Part shown: piece by piece, positions 21,546 to 31,655 of the stretch | How positions within the stretch are numbered: position 1 is the first letter of the stretch | Layout of the letters: each line of letters opens with the position of its first letter | Assembly: GCA_947396885.1 (NCBI GenBank) | Contig: OX377202.1 | Coordinates: 73,194,643 to 73,258,642 of the forward strand | Source of the DNA: Heligmosomoides polygyrus polygyrus | Taxonomy: Eukaryota > Nematoda > Chromadorea > Rhabditida > Heligmosomidae | Direction of reading: 5' to 3' | Length of the DNA: 64,000 nucleotides | Notes under the pieces: generated by a model | What the model saw: only the letters and a program-made list of their open reading frames with translations | What the model was told of the DNA's origin: nothing | Database searches by the model: none | Translations under genes and position numbers: made by a program

Positions 21546-22667
21546 TTGTGTGCCACAAGTTGTGTTCAGGCTAGGTAAAGCTTCTGAGGGTAGATCGCGT
21601 CTATTGAAGGTTGTTTTGCCAAACCCATATTATCAGAAGTTATCACTCAGAAGAGCTTCTAGGCTCCGATCCTTTTCCTGCAGAGGGGTGTATATCCGCC
21701 CTTCGCTTACTAAACAGGAAAGGGATCGGATCAGAGAGAGCAGACTTGCTACAAATAGGCCGCAATAGACATTAAGCTCACTTCTCAAGCAACCCAATCT
21801 TCTGCGATAAACTAACGAGTCTTCCTCGGGTAGCTGCAACAAGCCTAAAATGTGTTTATTCTAATATCAGGTCTCTTCAGAAAAAATATATCGTATTTGA
21901 TGTTTGCGCTCCAACTATGACCTTATAATGTTTACGAAACATGGTTAAGTGATATTAATGACCTTGTACCAATTCTTGGGCAGCTGAATTCAACCTATTA
22001 CTTTGTAAGATGTGACAGAGGTAAAAAAAGGGGTGGTGGTGTTGTTGTACTTATTAACCGTTCCATAGCATTTGAGGTTGTCTGGTGTGAATCTTATCCC
22101 AATGCTTTTGAAATTATCTCCTGTGATTTGAAATTGCTTCAATCCACTGTCAGGACAATTGTGGTCAATAGAACGCCTAGTTGCACCACTAGTGGTACGA
22201 TACAGCTTATCAAGGCTTTAAGTGAATTAACCGCATTTGAAGGGCAATGCATTATAAACGGCGACTTCAACTTTCCAGACATTGACTGGGTTAAGGTTCC
22301 TCTGCATGCCACTTCTTTTACATCACAAATGTTTCTCAATTTTTGCAACTCTAACATGCTTGTTCAAGAAGTTCACAAGCCAACTGGCTGTAGTCATACA
22401 CTTGATCTTGTTCTTTGTAGCGACACTAAGCTAATACGTGATGTACTTGTATCTGCACCAACTGGGTCATGTGATCACAACAGCCTCTCTTACAATGTAG
22501 AGACTTTCATAGATCCACTATACTTCCGAATCCGGAGGTCTTTCCACAAAGCCCCGTATGACGTCATTTGCCGCTACTTGTGCTCCTTAGATTGTAGATT
22601 TATTTTGGAGACACTTCCTGATATCAACGATAAGTATGAGTTTTTTCTATCAATTTTGCACGCATGA
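21546..22667 (+). pseudogene. CR1-like LINE: ORF1-type segment and endonuclease
   Basis: 21550-21768 carries VVFRLGKASEGRSRLLKVVL and SLTKQERDRIRESRL, the region that precedes the endonuclease in nematode CR1-like LINEs. From about 21930 the EEP endonuclease follows: ETWLSDIN, DRGKKRGGGVVVLI, GDFNFPDIDW (22258) and GSCDHNSLSY near 22470, where the catalytic SDH has become CDH. The endonuclease nicks target DNA to prime reverse transcription. Several frame changes are present. Confidence 0.7.
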
Positions 22668-22679
22668 ATTCAAGAATTT

Positions 22680-24731
22680 GTCCCTTTAGAGAGGCAGGCC
22701 CTAAATAGAGGCAACGTTCCACCGCACCTGTCCAAGCTCTTTGAGATTAAAGAAAAAGCATGGCTGGACTACCAAAAAAATCCATGTCTTCAGGCTAGTG
22801 AACGCTTCAGGCTTATTAAAACTAAATTGGACCGCCTTATCAAAAAGTACAATAGCTACATCGAACGAAAACTTCTGGACAATCCAAAAAAATATTCCTC
22901 ATTTAAGTTGTTAAACTCAAGGCTGTAGCAGTCAACTAAGATCCGTACGCTAGTTGATGATGAGGGTAACTCAGATGTCAGTGATTTTGAAAAAGCCTCC
23001 ATGCTAGCCACACATTTTGAAAAATCATACTCCGTTGATGCTGATGATGAAAGCTGGTCTGAGCCTTTTCCACTCAAAGTGCCTCACCTGATTGCTTAGT
23101 TTGGTTTTACAAAGAGGACATTTTCAAGCATCTCAGTAACTTACCGCTATCGTATACCACTACTGATGAAATACCTGCCTACTTCATCAAAAAAGTAGCT
23201 GTAGCCTTAGTAGCTCCTCCTGAGCACATTTTCAATTTTAGTTACTTGCATAGCAAAATTCCAAATTGATGGAAGCATGCATTTGTCACTCCTATCCCCA
23301 AAAAACCACCACACGGCTTAGTATCTAATTATCGTCCTATTAGTATCATCAGTGTTTTCCAGAATATTTGAGAAAATTCTGAAAGTGGCTCTTGTTAACC
23401 ATATAGAAGCACATGAGGTTATACCTAAGAACCAATATGGTTTTAGAGTCGCAAGATCGACTGAGACCTTGACGCTATCTACCTTAGATGATTGGACCAA
23501 GTCACTGGATGATAACACTGATGTTGATGTGGTCTTTTTTGATTTCAGCAAAGCTTTTGATAAGGTGCCCTTCAAAGAACTTATTTTCAAGCTTCACATT
23601 TTTGGAATTCATCCCAGAATTGTTAAGTGGGTAAAGAATATCATCACAAATAGATCTTTCCAAGTAAAGGTGAATGACGAATTTTCTCGCACGTACTCAA
23701 TAATAAGTGGCGTACCCCAGGGGGTGTATTGTCACCGATTCTTTTCATGATCTACACTTCCGATTTACCTGTCTTAGTTGAAATGCGTGGCGTTAAGTGC
23801 AAAATGTTTGCAGATTATATAAAAGTATACAGGAATATTACCAGTGAAGAGGATCACTTTGACCTCCAATGTGCAGTTTCAGATGTTGCTGATTGGTCGG
23901 ACAGGTGGAAATTACCTATCTCAGCTCAAAAACTCGGGTTTTTCATCTAGGCAATTCAAATTCGGTTAAACACATTTACAGCCTTGGTGGTTGCAACCTA
24001 CTTAGTAAAAACAGTCTGCGTGATCTGGGCTTCATCTTAGACAAAAACTTAGTTTTTCAGATTGCGAGACGATTGCAAAGAAAGCTGAAAGAGTTACTTA
24101 CAACATTTTTAGAGCGTTGTCTACAAATTCAAAAACTCACTTGCTCCTTGCATACAAATCATATGTTCGCCCAATATTGGAGTATGGCACCACTGTGTTC
24201 AGTCCTCACCTTAAGCGCTGCATACAGAGGCTAGAATCCGTTTAGAATAGCTACACTAGAAAGCTATGGTTACGCTTAAATGGCTATGACTACACCTCCA
24301 TTCTATCAGCGCCTGATCGTAATAAAATATTCGAGCTGGAATCGCTTGCTATTCGTAGGAAGCGAAACGATCTAATTATGATTTTCAAGATGATGACTGG
24401 AAAAGTTACACTTCCACTTACTGAGCTTTACATTCATCATTCTACCACTAGGGTTTTAGATCTAAAATTTATTATTCTACGGCCAAAAGTTGTGTTTGTG
24501 CCTCCTTTTTTACTCAAGGGGCCGGTTCTGAATTCTTATGTTTACCAAAAAACATACTTTGCCATCTTCGTTTAACCAATATAAAAAGCTCGCTGGTAGT
24601 TATCTTAAGACTCGCTAATTCGCCGTTTCTTGTATTTTTGTGTTTATTACCAATGTGTTGTCTTGCTGGTGTTTATTTCGTCGCGTGTTGTCATACACGT
24701 ATAAATAAATAAATAAATAAATAAATAAATA
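22680..24731 (+). pseudogene. CR1-like LINE reverse transcriptase and (AAAT)n tail
   Basis: Blocks: WKHAFVTPIPKK (23268), SNYRPISIISVF, NQYGFRVARSTETLTLSTLD, VVFFDFSKAFDKVPF, then SIISGVPQGV, and FADYIKVYR at 23807 where the catalytic FADD has become FADY. A frame change follows GVPQGV. C-terminal sequence continues to about 24575 and the element ends in (AAAT)n at 24703-24731. The insertion sits in the right transposase half-copy of the mariner fold-back. It is a dead copy, but nearly full length from ORF1 to tail. Confidence 0.8.
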
Positions 24732-25099
24732 CTTCATGCATGAGCCAATGTTGAGCGAACTGTTATTGATAACCTAATCAGTAGTATGCAAAACAAAATT
24801 TTCGGCATGGTTGCGACAAAGGTGATGTGACGAAGTACTAATCTTACTTTGTCTGTAGGGACTTTTGTGATTAATCAGGTTTTTTCTGAAGGGAACTTAT
24901 GTTTTGCACCGGTCTCCATTCTTTAAATTTTCAATAAATGTTCGTGGTATCCTGCACTGATTAGATAACCTGCTTAAAATTCTTCTATAGAGGCTTTCGA
25001 TAGTGAGGAATACGACGGTAACCGCTGAGCATAGGCAGCGAATCCTTCGGGTACTAATGGACAAATCGGGGGTATCTATAATTTTGCACCGGGGTGTAT

Positions 25100-26126
25100 T
25101 AATAAGGACGATGCGATTTTTGTGTTAGCCAATTTCGTTTGATACCGTTTACTCACTCCAAAAGCGCATTGTGTAGGCTCAAGTAAATGTAGTAAAGTAA
25201 GTTCAACGACAACATTCGCCAGAGACAAAATAAAGGATTTGAATTCTTTAAAAAAGCTAATAATGAAGATATTCAATATCTTCTCAGAACCGTTGACAAT
25301 ACTCGTTAAAGGGCAAGACATGAGAACTTTTTTCCTGCAAACAAAATCCTACAAAAAAATTCCTACAGAAATACCTGTGTAAAACATCTACGCACAAGTG
25401 CAAACCTTTGCGAAAAAAACCGTTCACTCCATTTGTTCATTTCATTATCTCACAGGAATCGTCAGCCAATCAAATTATAGAGTTATACGGCATTTTCAGT
25501 CAAAATTCAACGTTTTTGAAATGAATTTCAACGTTCCTCTGGAATCTTCCCCGTGTAACAACGTTGAATTTGATTTGAAAAACTTTGAATTTCAACTGAA
25601 AATGGTATATAGTCGTGTCATATATGCAAACTGTGAGCTTTAGTCCCAAAGTAATCGAGGTCGCTGAACACGACTCTTAAGTTAGTTTTTGCAGTAACGA
25701 TTGCCATCAAGAGATATTAATCAAATTATCGATTTTTTAAATATCACTCACAAGATTGAAACTTCAGGCCTGAGGTAATCGAGGTCACTGAAGACGAATC
25801 TGAATTCATTTTTTAATTTTCGAAATTTGTGTTTATTGTGCAAATTTCGTAGAGTATTCAAGTGTATGACATCGATGACAGTCGTGGTCGCAGAGAAAAT
25901 GTGAAGTTAGATTTTGAAAATATCGACGAAGACCGGCCGGTCATACAATTGATTCGCCTCAACGAATTCCCTATAGAAAATCAATAGCTCGATCAACTTC
26001 AACCGATAATTTCAAAAACGAACTTCAAATTTGTGTTCAGCGAGATCGACTACCCCAACGGCTGAAGCTTCGGACCGCAGTCGATCGCCATCAACTGCGG
26101 TCAGTATCGCCAATACGCCATTTCCA
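25100..26126. other. Non-coding interior of the outer palindromic element
   Basis: No recognisable protein. The phrase TAATCGAGGTCGCTGAA (about 25650) recurs as TAATCGAGGTCACTGAA (about 25775), a short direct repeat. The open frames 25076-25321 and 25398-25643 show nothing recognisable. Confidence 0.35.
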
Positions 26127-26127
26127 T

Positions 26128-26226
26128 GTGTGTGCGTGCGTGTTTCCATCAGTCCATCACGTCAGTTGTGATGGACTGATGGAAACACGTACGCACACAC
26201 ACACTACCCTTCTATATATAGTAGGA
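26128..26226. repeat. 33 bp hairpin followed by TATATATAGTAGGAT
   Basis: Arm 26128-26160 pairs with 26168-26200 with one mismatch around a 7-base loop. Twelve bases later comes CTATATATAGTAGGAT. The same terminal motif follows unrelated sequence at about 31897, 40217 and (one change) 57200. It may mark the 3' end of a repeat family. Confidence 0.6.
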
Positions 26227-26650
26227 TATTGAATGCGTTTTCGTTACGGTGAGCTCCTCGACAGTGTGCTATCGAAAACAGTCGTAACCGAAATGAACGC
26301 CGCTCACAAAAATCATCATTATGCCACATTCGAAACAACCACGTACTCGAAATTCGAATATTATTCGAATTTTCGCACCTCGAATAATCGAATTCGAATA
26401 ATTATTCGAATTTTCAAACCTCGAATAATCGAATTCGAATAATTATTCGAATTTGCAAATCTTGAATAATCGAATTCGAATAATTATTCGAATTTACGGA
26501 ACTCGAATAATCGAATAATCGAAAATCGAATTCGAATAAATTATTCGAATAATTATTCGAATTCGATTATTCGAGCACAAGTATACTCAGTATGGCTTAA
26601 GCGCCACTCCAGCCTTCGTCCGACCCACAGCTGTATCTCTAATGTTGACT

Positions 26651-26656
26651 GAGTAT

Positions 26657-26699
<43 letters not shown>

Positions 26700-28520
26700 T
26701 CCAAGCGTGGGCTACAAAATCATCACACGCTTAAGAAAACGACTGAAAATAACATGAGAAATTCTAGGAAATTACAAAGACACAACACCATCTATAGAAA
26801 GTTTTTACGAGCAACAATGTGTAAACGAAATGTGGACATGTTAACAAAATTTTCATCATCACCTAGAAGAAGATTGAGGTCCTTAAGACTTCGATACGTG
26901 AGAAAGTTCGACATAACTTTAGACCTAACAACTCTGGGATACAACCTTAGTCTTCCTATCCGATTTCTGGTCAGAGGCACACCAAAAAAACTCTGTAGGG
27001 AGAAAGCTTCCTAGTTATAGATTTGAATAGCATGATCAGATCAGTTATCCTCCGCCTACTGCACAAAGAGGGTAAACCTTGTTATCTTGCCCTATCAGCA
27101 CCATTGGGAAAGTCGGCATAGCCCATTCTAAAGCACTTAAACACAGCTTTTTTTCAGCCCCCTATAAACAGCTTTCTCGTGTAGCTATTTTGGACGCTTT
27201 CAAGGAGCTTAATAAATTTCGCTTGAAAGGGATTAAACACAGTGGTGGCAAATTCCATGATGGGTCTCACATAGCATATGTAGGCACGTAAGAGAGCCTT
27301 AGGATCGTTTGTCTTCAGTACCTTGAACAGGTTGAAAGTCCGATAGTTTGCTTTGTTTACAAGCGTTTCGTAGTGCACACAAAAGTAGAGATCACTCGAT
27401 ATGAGAATGCCTAAGTCCTTAGCTTCCGTAACTTGCTCCAGGTTAATGCCCTTAAGCATATAGATTGGAGAGTACGTTTGGTGCTTAGACTGTATTAGAG
27501 ACTGGATTTTTGAATTTCATTAGATGCTGCAGCCTTGTCAACCTCTTTGTAAATTTTTACGCCGTCCGCGTACATTTTACATGAAACTCCAAATCTGGAT
27601 ACAGCGTCAGGAAGCTCATAGGTGTACAACAAAAAAGAGCGGTGATAGAACTCCGCCCTGCGCTACTCCACTAGAAGCTGGATAGATTGAGGAATAATTG
27701 CTCTCCACTTTGACCTGATACCTCCTTCCTAAGAGGAAGTTTCTAGTCCAGTCCACAATCATAGGGTGAATTCCAACCCTTGCCAATTTGAATGATAGTT
27801 TTCTAGGGGAACCTTATCAAAAGCCTTGGAGAAGTCAAAGTAGACAACATCGGTTCGATTTTTGTTTTCCATAGCTTTTGTCCAATCATTTAGAGAACTG
27901 AGAACTGCAGTTTCCACTGAATGCTCTTTCATAAAACCAAACTGCTCCTTAGAAATGATGTTTTTATCCTCGATATGCTGCAGTATATGTCTTTTTACAA
28001 TTTTTTCAAAGGTTCTTGCGAACACAGAAATTATGCTGATGGGTCGGTAATTGCCAGGGTTACTATACGGTGGCATTTTGCGGATGGGGGTAAAAAACGC
28101 ATGCCTCCACCTTCGAGGAACTTCACCCTTCATATAACTCACGTTGAAAATTTGTTCCAAGGGAAATGCAATATACTCAATAGCATTTTGAATAAAGGAT
28201 AGCGGAAGAAAGTCTGGAGAGGTTGACTTACACTTGGGCCTCTTCGACAGTATTTCAGAAATTTCTTCTTTATGGAACCACAGTGAAGAGTTCGTTTGAG
28301 GAAAACTGGGAAGAGATTCACATTGGATTGCTGAATACAGTATCGACCTACAATGGGATGCTGAATAATTTTTGGAATTCTTCGATACGAAGACGAGCTG
28401 CTGTTTAACAGCGCACAGTCTAGCCAGCGTGTCCAACTGCGACATGCAAATGAAAGCGTCGGAAACATTAAAATCTCTCGTAGGCCCTTGAAGTTACGCT
28501 GTTCCAAACTTTCATTATTC
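26651..28520 (-). pseudogene. CR1-like LINE, minus strand
   Basis: The + strand begins with (ATTT)n at 26651-26700, the reverse complement of an (AAAT)n tail. Minus-strand RT blocks: ISEILSKRPKCKSTSPDFLP, NPGNYRPISIISVFARTF, KEQFGFMKEHSVETAVLSSL, VVYFDFSKAFDKVPL (27759-28445), then YADGVKIYK at 27561-27572 (canonical YADD; second Asp now Gly) and KDLGILISSDL with VRPIMEFATTVFNPF (27154-27459). The endonuclease is absent, so it is 5'-truncated. It splits the env remnant of BEL-1 from its upstream part. Confidence 0.8.
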
Positions 28521-28529
28521 TGGACAAGG

Positions 28530-29400
28530 GACACTCAACAGCACATTCAATACGTAACGCGCTGTAGAGATATGGGCTCGTGCGTTGGTACTACTTGCGA
28601 AAGTGTCGAACCACACGAACCATTCCCGAATTGAATCATTCTATGTCTTTCCCTGGATACTCAGCCTGTTCCACTCAATGCAGCCGCTTTAACTGTCTCT
28701 GCGCAACGTTCCGACCATGTAGCTTCTAGCGGCATTCACGTTCTGATGCCCTTCAACGTCTACGTAGTTTTGAATGTTCAGCATGGAACGCAATGATAAT
28801 TCACGACATTTTTTGAAATTATACAACAAACAAAGTACACGACGTTTTTCTCTAATGCATACAAGAACTATTCAGTTGAAGATTTGGACTTCACTGTAAT
28901 ATCACTTCAGACTCAACATATTCATACAATCGATTCGCGCAAGTCGCCAATGAAATGCTAGTCCTTCCACCCAATTTCTTGTTTCCAGTGAAATGCCAAG
29001 ACTTGAGTCAAGCACGCGATCACCTTAGCTTTTGCAAGAACACACATTCATGCGATTCCGACGTTTGAGGGATTCGTCCCTCGTGTCACTGTCCCCATAG
29101 TGAGTTAGCAGACGCACGCAATAACAGTGATTACCTATTACCAATTTCCACTCCGTACGTGTCGATGCATGTTGAAAATGGTACCGTCACGGCAGACTCA
29201 ACCGAAGGAGAGTTGAGATTCTAGTCAGCTCCTCAAAAAGACTTGGAAGCGCCTATATGAACATCGATGAACCCTGTGCCATCTCCGCTGGACACCTTAC
29301 AGCTGCAAACTGGGCAGTCAAATCTCGATCTCTTGCATTAAATCGATCCCATCGTGGAGAACGGTCCAATGCGCACATCACGCCTTCTCCATTTCATGCA
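28530..29400 (+). pseudogene. Env-like remnant of a Tas-type BEL element
   Basis: Frame fragments give CRDMGSCVGTTCESVEPHEP, then SFPGYSACSTQCSRFNCLC, a Cys-rich block of the env-like glycoprotein carried by nematode Tas-like BEL elements, and further on LLPISTPYVSMHVENGTV. BEL-2 env has matching blocks (KYPGYSGC near 52615, VLPVSTPYARV near 53120). Fusion glycoproteins of this class are membrane proteins, but this copy is full of stops. It could be the continuation of the env interrupted at 19713. Confidence 0.5.
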
Positions 29401-29521
29401 GTCCGAACAATGAAACTAACACACTGAAGGCGTTCGAGAGTCTGAAGTCCATCTGTGGTGGGGAAGCACTGGGAATCTACCACGGCGGGAAAAACTAACG
29501 AAACGAAACTAACTAACTAAA

Positions 29522-29650
29522 CGAAGGCTTCAAATAAGAACGCTTTCTTTTACAGTATGAAGAACGCTTTCATTTACAGTATGGTAGGTTAGCCTTGGTT
29601 ATAGTGTATTACAAATGCTCCGATACGCCTAACGGCGTCTCTCGCATCTG
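29522..29650 (+). repeat. Direct repeat, copy 1
   Basis: AAGAACGCTTTCTTTTACAG and GGTTAGCCTTGGTTATAGTG, ACGCCTAACGGCGTCTCTCGC. The same string recurs at 31551-31655 in the same orientation. Copy 1 holds an extra internal duplication of GAACGCTTTC..TTTACAGTATG. Confidence 0.7.
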
Positions 29651-30425
29651 TGGGAAAATGTCTCAGTTGAGCTGGCAGCCTTCTTTTTCTACCATCCCCA
29701 CACGTGGACATATGACGTTTTCCTCAACACCTCGCACGAAACGATTCCACAATAAACTGGTTTCACGACTCCAGCGTACCAGATTTGTCACCTCTTTGGA
29801 TTGTGGTCACCAGCCATTGGAAGCTCACCCTTACATTCATTGCCACGGTAGCGTTTCTGATCGCAACCACGTATACGTTTGGGCCCGCAGAACACTAGGC
29901 TTGCTGGCCATTTGCATAGTGACGGTGATAGTTTGTCAAATAGTCCGTGCAGATCTACAGCTGATGGTAGGTGCTATCTTAACATGCTTTCGGACAGTCA
30001 GAGCGCTGCGGCATTCCCTCCGTCAGTACGCACAATGACCATCTGCAAGTGTCGGCACATTGGCTACGAACGTTTTCGATTTTTTCTCTGGTCAACAGCC
30101 GACGACCATTCTCGTCCTACCCTTTCATCGCTCCATATTCTCATCAGTGCTGCTCCTCGTCCGCGTCACTGCATCTTCGGCCGTCGTGCCCGCGGTTCGA
30201 CATGGTATTTGACTCTCGTATAATCGCGTAGGGTCGGTTGTCCTGGAAAGGCTGCGCGGGCAAACTCATCAAAGCGCTGCTTCCAACGCTCAAGAGGGAC
30301 CGAGCAGGCTCTCCTGGAGAACGCGCGGCAACAAAGCACGAGATCGCTTCTGATGATATGTTTGTAGTTGTTTCCATATTGTTTTTTTAACCATTTCCCA
30401 TATATTGAAAGTTTTGTTATAGTAT
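29650..30425. other. Unassigned, between direct repeat and LTR
   Basis: Open frames of 147 and 114 codons (29595-30038, 29879-30223) and a 157-codon minus frame (30166-30639) overlap here. None shows a recognised domain, although 29925-29965 codes for a hydrophobic run. This may be LTR U3 or untranslated retroelement sequence. Confidence 0.3.
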
Positions 30426-30429
30426 ATGC

Positions 30430-30600
30430 ATTGCTTTGTTGTACTTCTTGCCTTGCCGCGCGGAGTGTCGCGATCGAAGCGACGCTGACAGCTCCGCCCC
30501 CTTGCTGGGCTTCTACTGCTCTGTATCGGCCGCGGACGGCCGCTTTCGTAGAAATAAAGCGAGTACCGCTGAACCGTGTCCGTGTCGTGTTGTGAAATGG
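30430..30600 (+). repeat. BEL-type LTR fragment (3' side)
   Basis: CCCCTTGCTGGGCTTCTACTG, CTGCTCTGTATCGGCC, GAAATAAAGCGAGTACCGC and TGAACCGTGTCCGTG match 13885-14068 block by block. It lies downstream of an env-like remnant, as a 3' LTR should. It may therefore close the BEL-1 element that begins at 13885. Confidence 0.55.
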
Positions 30601-30984
30601 TAATGTAGCGCAGAGGCAATTTGTTTTGATTTGGCCCATAGGATGACTTTCAGTGGCCAGCAGATGGGCAAGTTAGTGTGTTCTCCTTCCCGGACAAGCC
30701 TGGTACCAACCCTCCGAGTATGTACGGATGGAGGACTTACTCGGAAGAGAAATTCAAATCAAGAACGTTGAGTCGGAGTGCATGCGACTGTCAGCGCCTC
30801 CTTCGACTGCGCTATCACGCGGCTCGAAGAAATCCCTTATTGCTTTAGCGAACTACTTTTTTAGCACAATTACTCGTTATCCGTTATCAGGGTTTGAAAA
30901 TTTTAGTATACTCATCGTTATCTCTAGTCGCCACAATTTGATCCTTGATGGACTTGATTCGCTTGTTTCGCTTAAACATCGTTG

Positions 30985-31371
30985 ATGTGATCTTCATAGT
31001 GCAGATCAGTTGGCGGTGATGTGTGGCGAAGTTTCATGCAGCAAGACCTTCGCGTCCCTGACATGCGCTTTGCCATGAGGACAAAGCCAATCTTCGTTCT
31101 TCTATTCTCGCTGTAGGTTAGGACTCACTATCTCGGGATGTAGTGCTCACGATGGTGAGGTTCTGCGACTCTGCGAAATCGAGTGTACGCTCACCACCAG
31201 CGTTTCATGAACTAAATCCGAGGCTACGATGACAGCCGTACTCGTCTCCCGCAGCGCCAGCGTGCCCTTTAATGTCACCAGCAACAACGATAAGATCTTG
31301 TGACGGCGCTTCTGCTGACCTCTAATCAAGCACGTTACAAAACTCATCCTTGGCTCGCCCGAAGCAGCCAT
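30985..31371 (-). pseudogene. RTE-type LINE endonuclease fragment
   Basis: Minus-strand reading with one frame change gives QDLIVVAGDIKGHAGAAGDEY, then GGERTLDFAESQNLTIVSTT and HHRQLIC. The order (V)VAGDxNGHxG ... GERxxxFAExxxLxIxxT ... HRxLIC is that of the RTE apurinic-like endonuclease, with the metal-binding Asp in AGD. It is a short fragment inside the region bounded by the two direct repeats. Confidence 0.65.
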
Positions 31372-31550
31372 TCTGGGGACATATGCAGAGAAAATATGAG
31401 GACGCCGCCTTTCTGCAGCATATCAGGCCTTCACCAGGTGTCGTACTGCTTAGCGGTTATCAGTTGATAGAGCTTTATAAACGTTTTCTAACTTTCTGGT
31501 TTTTATGAGTGGAGTCATGTAATCCAGAATAATTAAGATTCTAAAACTAA

Positions 31551-31655
31551 ACAAAGGCCTCAGATAAGAACGCTTTCTTTTACAGTATGATAGGTTAGCC
31601 TTGGTTATAGTGTATTACAAGTACTCCAATACGCCTAAAGGCGTCTCTCGCACTT
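31551..31655 (+). repeat. Direct repeat, copy 2
   Basis: Second copy of the sequence at 29522-29650 (AAGAACGCTTTCTTTTACAG, GGTTAGCCTTGGTTATAGTG). Sequence diverges after GCGTCTCTCGCA. From here to 32040 I see no gene; a MITE-like end (GGTATACTCCCGCGTCGC) at about 31705-31725, TATATATAGTAGGAT at about 31897 and a C-rich run near 31985-32020 are present. Confidence 0.65.

Larger units (their letters stand above)
20703..24830 (+). pseudogene. Mariner/Tc1 transposase, right half-copy split by two LINEs
   Basis: The + strand copy is in three pieces: 20703-20968 (LRRHNLIFQQDNASTHVSQS), 21391-21545 (block homologous to WLNSNRTQHL through VSDLKNAI) and 24732-24830 (block matching LHAWANFERTVIDNL and QNRIFDMVATKV). 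A frameshift lies near 20730 and more after 21391. The breaks coincide with LINE insertions. AGGTT appears on both sides of the first insertion and looks like a target duplication. Like the left copy it lacks the N-terminal half. Confidence 0.75.
19898..25096. mobile_element. Head-to-head mariner/Tc1 fold-back element
   Basis: The ends are inverted copies (left CACCCGGTGCAAAAT after TA; right ATTTTGCACCGGGGTG before TA). Similarity continues inward through non-coding sequence (about 19898-20160 against 24830-25096) and then through transposase sequence on both sides. The two transposase halves point away from a centre near 20700, so the whole is a palindrome with arms of about 0.8 kb once later LINE insertions (20969-21390, 21546-24731) are removed. 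Such structures arise by inverted duplication of one transposon end. Confidence 0.75.
19714..26597. mobile_element. Outer palindromic element with TTCGAAT-rich arms
   Basis: The left end TACTCAGTATTATACTTGTGC (from 19712) and the right end GCACAAGTATACTCAGTA (to about 26599) are inverted copies. Each is followed inward by a long low-complexity run built from TTCGAATAATCGAAT (19740-19885 and 26345-26580). Flanking TA fits a Tc1/mariner-type or related target. The element lies inside the BEL-1 env region. Its own transposase is not seen; the interior 25100-26340 is non-coding. The mariner fold-back (19898-25096) sits inside its left arm border. Confidence 0.6.

Noticed and set aside
30166..30639. 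157-codon minus frame, with a similar peptide at 13885-14100
   Set aside because: Both are antisense readings of the shared LTR sequence, which explains their similarity.
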